Shown piece after piece: positions 59,152 to 64,000 of a stretch of 64,000 bases of DNA. This DNA is from Litsea cubeba (Eukaryota; Streptophyta; Magnoliopsida; Laurales; Lauraceae): positions 186,001 to 250,000 of the forward strand of contig WHSA01000703.1 in assembly GCA_012931725.1 (NCBI GenBank), read 5' to 3'. The first letter of the stretch is position 1, and every line of letters begins with the position of its first letter. Below the pieces are notes generated by a model. The model was not told where the DNA came from, searched no databases, and saw only the letters and a program-made list of their open reading frames with translations. Both the position numbers and the translations under genes were made by a program.

Positions 59152-59161
59152 CTATATATAG
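59152..59161 (+). promoter_or_regulatory. TATA box of the G opposite-strand gene
   Basis: CTATATATAG, about 150 bp upstream of a GTAAGT donor (59300) and 200 bp upstream of the ATG at 59361. It is on the strand opposite to Gypsy G transcription. Confidence 0.6.
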
Positions 59162-59360
59162 GGCAATCGAGGTTCGTTTCTTCTTCGTTGGTCATTCTGA
59201 ATCAGAGGAGAATAAGCTACTGCAAGGGAACTTCATCTGAGAAGTGGTGCGCTACTGAGGCCGAGTCTCTTTGCTACTCAGTGTCTTCGTTCCGCCTCCG
59301 TAAGTCTCTTTTGCCCTGCCTCCCTCCTGTGGGTTTCTTTGTTTTTGGATTGGGGTAGGA

Positions 59361-61494
59361 ATGGGAATCTATAGCCACTGGTTAGAGGGCGAGGCAGCGA
59401 TTGAGGGTTTTAGGTCGACCTTTAGGATTCCCGCTGACGTCCAAGTCAGGGGTGCTGACCCTAACGGCGTCAACCTACGTGACTTCTCGGGGGGTTGGAT
59501 GCCTTTCCCTTTAGTGGCCGTGATGGAAGGCAGGGTCCGAATTCCCCTTCATCCCCTTCTCAGGAGATGCCTCAGTCAATGGTGTCTCTGCCCTTGCCAG
59601 TTGCTACCCAATGCTTTCAAGATCGTGATGGGCACGGCCAGATTGAACAAGGTTTTGGGCATTAACCTTGGCGTCTTCGATATTGTGGACGTCTATGATA
59701 TATGTAAGTCCGAAGGTGCTTATTATCTCCGGGCTAAGCCAGGTTGGGATGGCTTCGTCCGGTACTTGGAAGACTCGAACAAGTATGCCGGAGACGATCT
59801 TCTATATGTCTCGGGCAACTGGGAATTCGGGGTGGCCGACACCGATAGAGGCTACCAAGTCCCTCTCCATTTCGGAACTGTTCCAAGTAAACACCCCTTT
59901 TTTCTCCGTTCGTTTTCCATATGATTTATTGTCTGTTCTGCCACACTAATGCCTCTGACCGTTGCAGCTTTGAAGGAGAGAAAACAGGCTGCTCGATACA
60001 TCTGGAAGAGGAACGAAGCCTGGCTCCACCTGGTAAAGCGATACAGTGGTAAAAATGGCAGGGCGGCTTGGTCGCTGCTAGGGGTACCAGCCGAAATACC
60101 GTGGATACTTGAGGGGCACTGTAGAGCGTGCCCGAGGCGAAGGTTCCGATCCTGAGGACAGGCGAGAACAAGCTGGTCTTAGAGTGGGGTCCGCAGAGGG
60201 GCCTTCTCGGGCGACGTCCGATGTCAGGGCTACGTCTGGTGCCTTAGCTTCTACGTCGGGGTCGAGACCTCTCCAGGCTTCAGGAAGGGAATTGAGCCAG
60301 ATTGCCCGATCTCCCTCGCCGAGTTCCGAGATGAGGCGCGCCAGACGCTTGTCCTTTGAGGACCTCGAGGCCCTGGCGCTCGGAGTCGAAGATGCCCGAG
60401 CTCCCTAAGAGCCTGTGAATCCAAGTGCCCCTGAGCCTCCATCTCCGAGTGCTCGGGTAACTTCTCCTGCGACTGCGGTGGAGGTTCCTGCCCCTAGCCT
60501 CGCCAGTCCAGAGGTACACTCGACCCCGGCTGAGGTTGGGCAAGAGGAAGCTCGGCCGTTGAAGATGCCGAGAACCGACGCAGGCCCAAGTTCGGTCGTG
60601 GCCTCGCTGCCCCAGGGCCCACCACTGTGGGAGCCGAGCTTTATGCTTGAACCGGGGAGGCCGATGACGATGGACGATCGCATCCTTCACAAGATCGATC
60701 CCCTAGTTCTTGAGGCTCTCGGGCGAGCATGCGCCCTTCCTCGAGACATGGAGTAGCTGGACAGGTACAGCGACTAGAAGCTGATTCTGTCGATGCTGCA
60801 GTCTAACTTCGCGATAAATTTATCTGCACTTCTTTATGTTATCCAGCTGTTTAGTATCAAGTGTTTCCTGAATTTTGTCATGGACGCTCTGTTTCTTCAA
60901 CAGGTGGTGCAGAAGTCTATGGTTGCGACTGACAGACTCTGCAGGTACAGTATAGACGTTGCCGAGCTGGCCGTGGAGAAAAATGGCCTGCAAGAATCCC
61001 TGGACGCCGTTACCCAGAAATTGGCAAGGGTGGAGGAAGAGTACGTGGCGAGGCTCGAGCAAGCGAAGGGAGATGCCGAGGCGGAAAGAACCAGGGTGGC
61101 CGAACTCGAGGTTTCCATCTCGAAGATGGAAGATGACTACGCGGCCCTGCTTCAAGCCGAATCCAAAAGGGCGGATGAAGTCGAGGCGAAGCTTGAGTCG
61201 GAGTGCGATGCTGCATTTGAGGACGCTAGAGTGCAGGTCACTGCCTACTACAAGGAAAGAGTCCTTGTTGTGAGGGACAAGGCCTGGGTGAAAGGGTGGC
61301 GTGCTGGCCTGAAGGAGGCTGGAGCCTCGGAGGACCACCCTTCCTTCCAGGAACCCCTCCGTTTCCACTTCCGACGCCAAACTCTGCCCCTCCAGCTGGC
61401 GAAGCTTCTGATGCTGCAGCCCGCACATCTGATCGGGCATGACCTCAGGACAGTCTTGTCGCCTTTGACCGCGGAGAAGGCTTTCTTGCTTTAT
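59361..61494 (+). pseudogene. Opposite-strand 'putative gypsy type transposon' gene in Gypsy G
   Basis: A plus-strand spliced gene lies against Gypsy G. A 5'-untranslated intron (59300-59358, GTAAGT to TAG) ends two bases before the ATG. Exon 2 (59361-59886) encodes FRIPADVQVRGADPNGVNL, FPLVAVMEGRVRIPLHPLLRRCL and LPNAFKIVMGTARLNKVLG, the pattern of the Pfam family called putative gypsy type transposon (Transposase_28). An intron (59887-59967, GTAAAC to GCAG) splices in frame into TLKERKQAARYIWKRNEAW. A frameshift near 60110 leads to a serine- and proline-rich linker with a stop at 60406. A last exon from 60904 (after CAACAG) gives a long coiled coil (ELAVEKNGLQESLDAV, VAELEVSISKMEDDYAALLQ). 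The domain call is by eye; function unknown. Confidence 0.72.
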
Positions 61495-61640
61495 GTTTGT
61501 AATTTCTTTCAACTATATTTGTCGCGCAGTGTAATGAAAAAGATTTTAATGCAATTGAGAGTTTCTCCAGCCGCTTGTCTCTACTTTAGCAATCGAATGC
61601 TTTGGTTTTAAATGTGTACGGACTCAGTAGGGGTAGATGC

Positions 61641-61656
61641 CGAATTGCCCCCAGTT
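61641..61656 (-). other. Second polypurine-tract-like motif in Gypsy G
   Basis: The minus strand reads ACTGGGGGCAATTCGG, sharing TGGGGGCAATT with the true tract at 58847-58862. No LTR follows it. It sits shortly after the end of the opposite-strand gene. Confidence 0.5.
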
Positions 61657-62938
61657 TAGCTCTGGGCTAAGCTAGCGGGATTACCGAGGTCGTTGCAGAC
61701 CCCCGTTTCTCCTGCTTTTGCTCTTGCAATCTGTCTCATCCATCTTTTTGAGCTCGGCTTTTCTATGCTTGTGGCTGAGTGCTTTTCGTGACGCGACACG
61801 TGAGTCGAGTCGGGGGGAGTACCGAGCAGTCTCCTTAGGTATTCACGCTGATACTCTGTACTCTGGAGACCATAAATAGCAGTAAGTATGGCGGTATGGT
61901 CGACGAGGAAATCAAGCAGATGGCTCCACGCGTCACCATCGGAGCCGGTGGTCAACGTATTGGAAGACGTGTGCTCCTCGTAGGGCATGGAAGGCCTCGT
62001 CCCATAAATTTCCTTAAGTGTCGAGTCTTCCGTCCTTCTATAAATATGAGGGATAGACTCGCCATGGGAGAGAGTACTTAAACTAGAGGCCCTTCTTCTT
62101 CTCTCTGTTCTTCGAGTGTAATGGAGACCTTTTTGCCTCTACCAAACATTCTGGCGGCTAGGCACTGTAGAGGTTTAGGGACCTTTGATCCGGGCGAAAC
62201 CCCTGCCCCAGAAGACAGTTTCCTCCGAGGGGGACTGTCTGTCATGGTCTGCGCTCCCTCTGAAAGCGATCTCCATGGGCTGCGCACCCTCTGAACGTGG
62301 GTGCTCGGTGGAGATCCAAGCATCGACAGTGGACCAGGAGCTCGAGCTTTCTGGCAAATCTTGGTCTGGCCAACCAAGGTGTATTGCAGAGCTCCTGGCA
62401 CTGTACACCAGATCCAAGTGCCCCCGGGCAGCTGCGGAGTCTTGTTTTCGTCCCACAGGGCTCGCCATGTGGGATGTTAAGACCTCGAGGCAGCAGGCGG
62501 AATCGAGAAGTCTTGTGGCCGAAGGTCTCCAATTAGTGGATGGAATCAACGAAGAGCGGCCTCGAAGGCTCCTTTCTTTTTCTACTTTTAGAGGACTGTG
62601 GACCTCCTTTCTGTATTTTGTTTCCTTTTCTGTAACCTTTGTAATGAAGTAATTATGATGAATAAAAAGAGCAAACTTTGTGTTCATATAATCTGTCTAC
62701 AAATTTCTGTATTTCTTTTTGCTTTCCTTGTACTGTTTTGTGATACTTGTATTTCTGTGTTGCTTTTTTGCACTTCACCGCTTGCACTGTTCTTTTCCTT
62801 TTGAAAACTGTCACTGGCCGAGACGGATCACCATTGGCCGAGGCAGGCTGTCTTGCGCCGAGATGAACCCAAAGTCTTGCTGATTTCGGCTGTGCGAGCC
62901 TAAGCTCGGGAACGGCCTCGGGGGTGTTCGAACCTGAA
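61657..62938. other. Gypsy G spacer
   Basis: This lies between the opposite-strand gene and the tandem array. On the plus strand a T-rich stretch with ATGATGAATAAAAAG (62655-62669) looks like a 3' untranslated end with a polyadenylation signal. A frame at 62185-62652 precedes it, but I cannot assign it to a family. It might be a further exon. Confidence 0.4.
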
Positions 62939-63400
62939 ATTTAGGAAGCGGCCGGTTACATGAATCCGAAGCCTCTTCCAGGGTCAGGAACCCAAGCTTT
63001 AGGAAACGACTAAGTGTATGAACTCGGAGCCTTTCCCAGGGTCAAGGACCCAAACTTTAGGAGACGACTGAGTGTATGAATTCGAAGCCTTCCCCAGGGT
63101 CAAGGACCCAAACCTTAGGAGACGATTGAGTGTATGAACTCGAAGCCTTCCCCAGGGTTAAGGATCCAAACTTTAGGAGACGACTGAGTGTATGAACTCG
63201 GAGCCTTCTCCAGGGTCAAGGACCCAAACTTTAGAAGACGACTGAGTGTATGAACTCAGAGCCTTCTCTAGGGTCAAGGACCCAGACTTTAGGACACAAC
63301 TGAGTGTATGAACTCGGAGCCTTCTCCAGGGTCAAGGACCCAGACTTTAGGAAGTGACTGGATATATGGATCCGGAGTCTCTTCCAGGGTCACGGACCCA
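62939..63400 (-). repeat. 58-bp tandem array in Gypsy G
   Basis: Eight head-to-tail copies with a 58-bp period start near 62962, 63020, 63079, 63136, 63194, 63252, 63310 and 63368. The consensus contains GAACTCGGAGCCTTCCCCAG, GGTCAAGGACCCAAACTTTA and GGAGACGACTGAGTGTAT. The inner copies are about 90% alike. The array lies directly downstream (minus sense) of the integrase end. Confidence 0.93.
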
Positions 63401-63486
63401 GAGCTGCCGAACTCAGATAGGGAGAGATGACGCAGATTGGTGGCAAATGCTGCTTTCATTGATTCTAAGACTCGTGTTACATCTTT

Positions 63487-64000
63487 TTAAAAGTAAAATT
63501 TCTTCAAATGGGATGCATTCCACGGTCTCGGTAATGGCTTGCCTTCTAAGTCTTCGAGTTTGTAAGAGAATCGTCTTGCCAGTGAGACCACCTTGAATGG
63601 GCCATGCCAGTTCAGGGCCAGTTTTCCTTCATTTGGATCTTTGTCAGCTGGCAGGGTCTTCTTCAGGACTAGTTCTCCTACGAAAAAACTTCTTTCCCTG
63701 ACTTTTCATTGTAGCCTCTGGCTAGCCGCTGCTGATAGTCAGTCAATCGTAGGGCTGCTGCTTCCCGACGCTCATCTGCTAGGTCCAGCTCCATTGCCAA
63801 GTTTGTGTCATTTCGGCCCTGGTCGACCAATTCTATCCTCAGGGTGGGGAGACCAATCTCCAAGGGAATGACCGCCTCCATCCCATAAGCCAGAGAGAAA
63901 GGGGTCACCGAGGTGGATCGCCTTGGAGTTGTTCTGTATGCCCACAGCATGCTGGGAAGCTCCTCTACCCATCTCCCTTTTGCCTTGTCTAACCGCTTCT
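63487..64000 (-). pseudogene. Tat-type Gypsy G integrase, C-terminal part
   Basis: The frame is open to the window edge on the minus strand and reads GRWVEELPSMLWAYRTTPRR, TPFSLAYGMEAVIPLEIGLP, then ADERREAAALRLTDYQQRLARGYNEK. A one-base deletion near 63700 shifts the frame; the sequence continues as FFVGELVLKK, LALNWHGPFKVV and PWNASHLKKFYF, stopping at 63487. The first part is the end of the catalytic core region, the last the SH3-like DNA-binding tail. WAYRTTPR with AYGMEAVIPLEI is typical of the Tat lineage. The catalytic triad is off the right edge. Confidence 0.88.

Overview
The window is chromosomal DNA of a flowering plant, and almost all of it is a nest of retrotransposons. The reasons are plant Copia and Gypsy polyproteins (Angela-, SIRE- and Ogre/Tat-like), primer-binding sites matching plant initiator Met-tRNA (TGGTATCAGAGC), a plant L1-type LINE tail and 5-bp target duplications. 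I found no complete host gene, tRNA, rRNA or CRISPR array. One short broken reading frame (56867-57054) may be the first exon of a host gene. The sequence does not let me name the species.

Layout, oldest first. Element O is an old minus-strand Copia with a ~431-bp LTR. It now lies in pieces at 2036-3744, 13374-13795 and 56505-56866. Into it went Copia A (LTR 279-2035, the rest off the left edge), the very young Angela-like Copia B (3745-13373, target duplication TCATT) and the SIRE-like Copia C (13796-56499, target duplication GAAGT). C was invaded in turn. Its RNase H region carries D (16120-34914), a tandem array of a non-autonomous LTR element with four LTRs and three internal regions inside one target duplication. 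The last LTR of D holds E, a solo LTR (31347-34387, target duplication AAAAG). The 5' LTR of C holds F (39927-56252), a large Ogre/Tat-type Gypsy that has lost its 5' LTR and its reverse transcriptase. On the right are a 5'-truncated LINE (57531-~58020) and the 3' part of G, a second Tat-type Gypsy on the minus strand (58026-64000).

The most notable points are these. (1) D looks like LTR-LTR unequal crossing-over caught in the act, with a deletion that polarises the order of events. (2) The LTRs of D and E share a promoter layout, with a TATA box ~503 bp from the LTR start. At about the same distance downstream each carries a cluster of GC-rich palindromes, but of different sequence. (3) Both Tat elements carry a spliced gene on the opposite strand between integrase and 3' LTR, a plant-mobile-domain protein in F and a 'putative gypsy type transposon' family protein in G, each with its own TATA box. 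(4) The C LTR promoter holds ten DRE/CRT cores (RCCGAC) in 345 bp.

All domain calls were made by eye from the translations. Percent identities and ages are estimates, not computed alignments.
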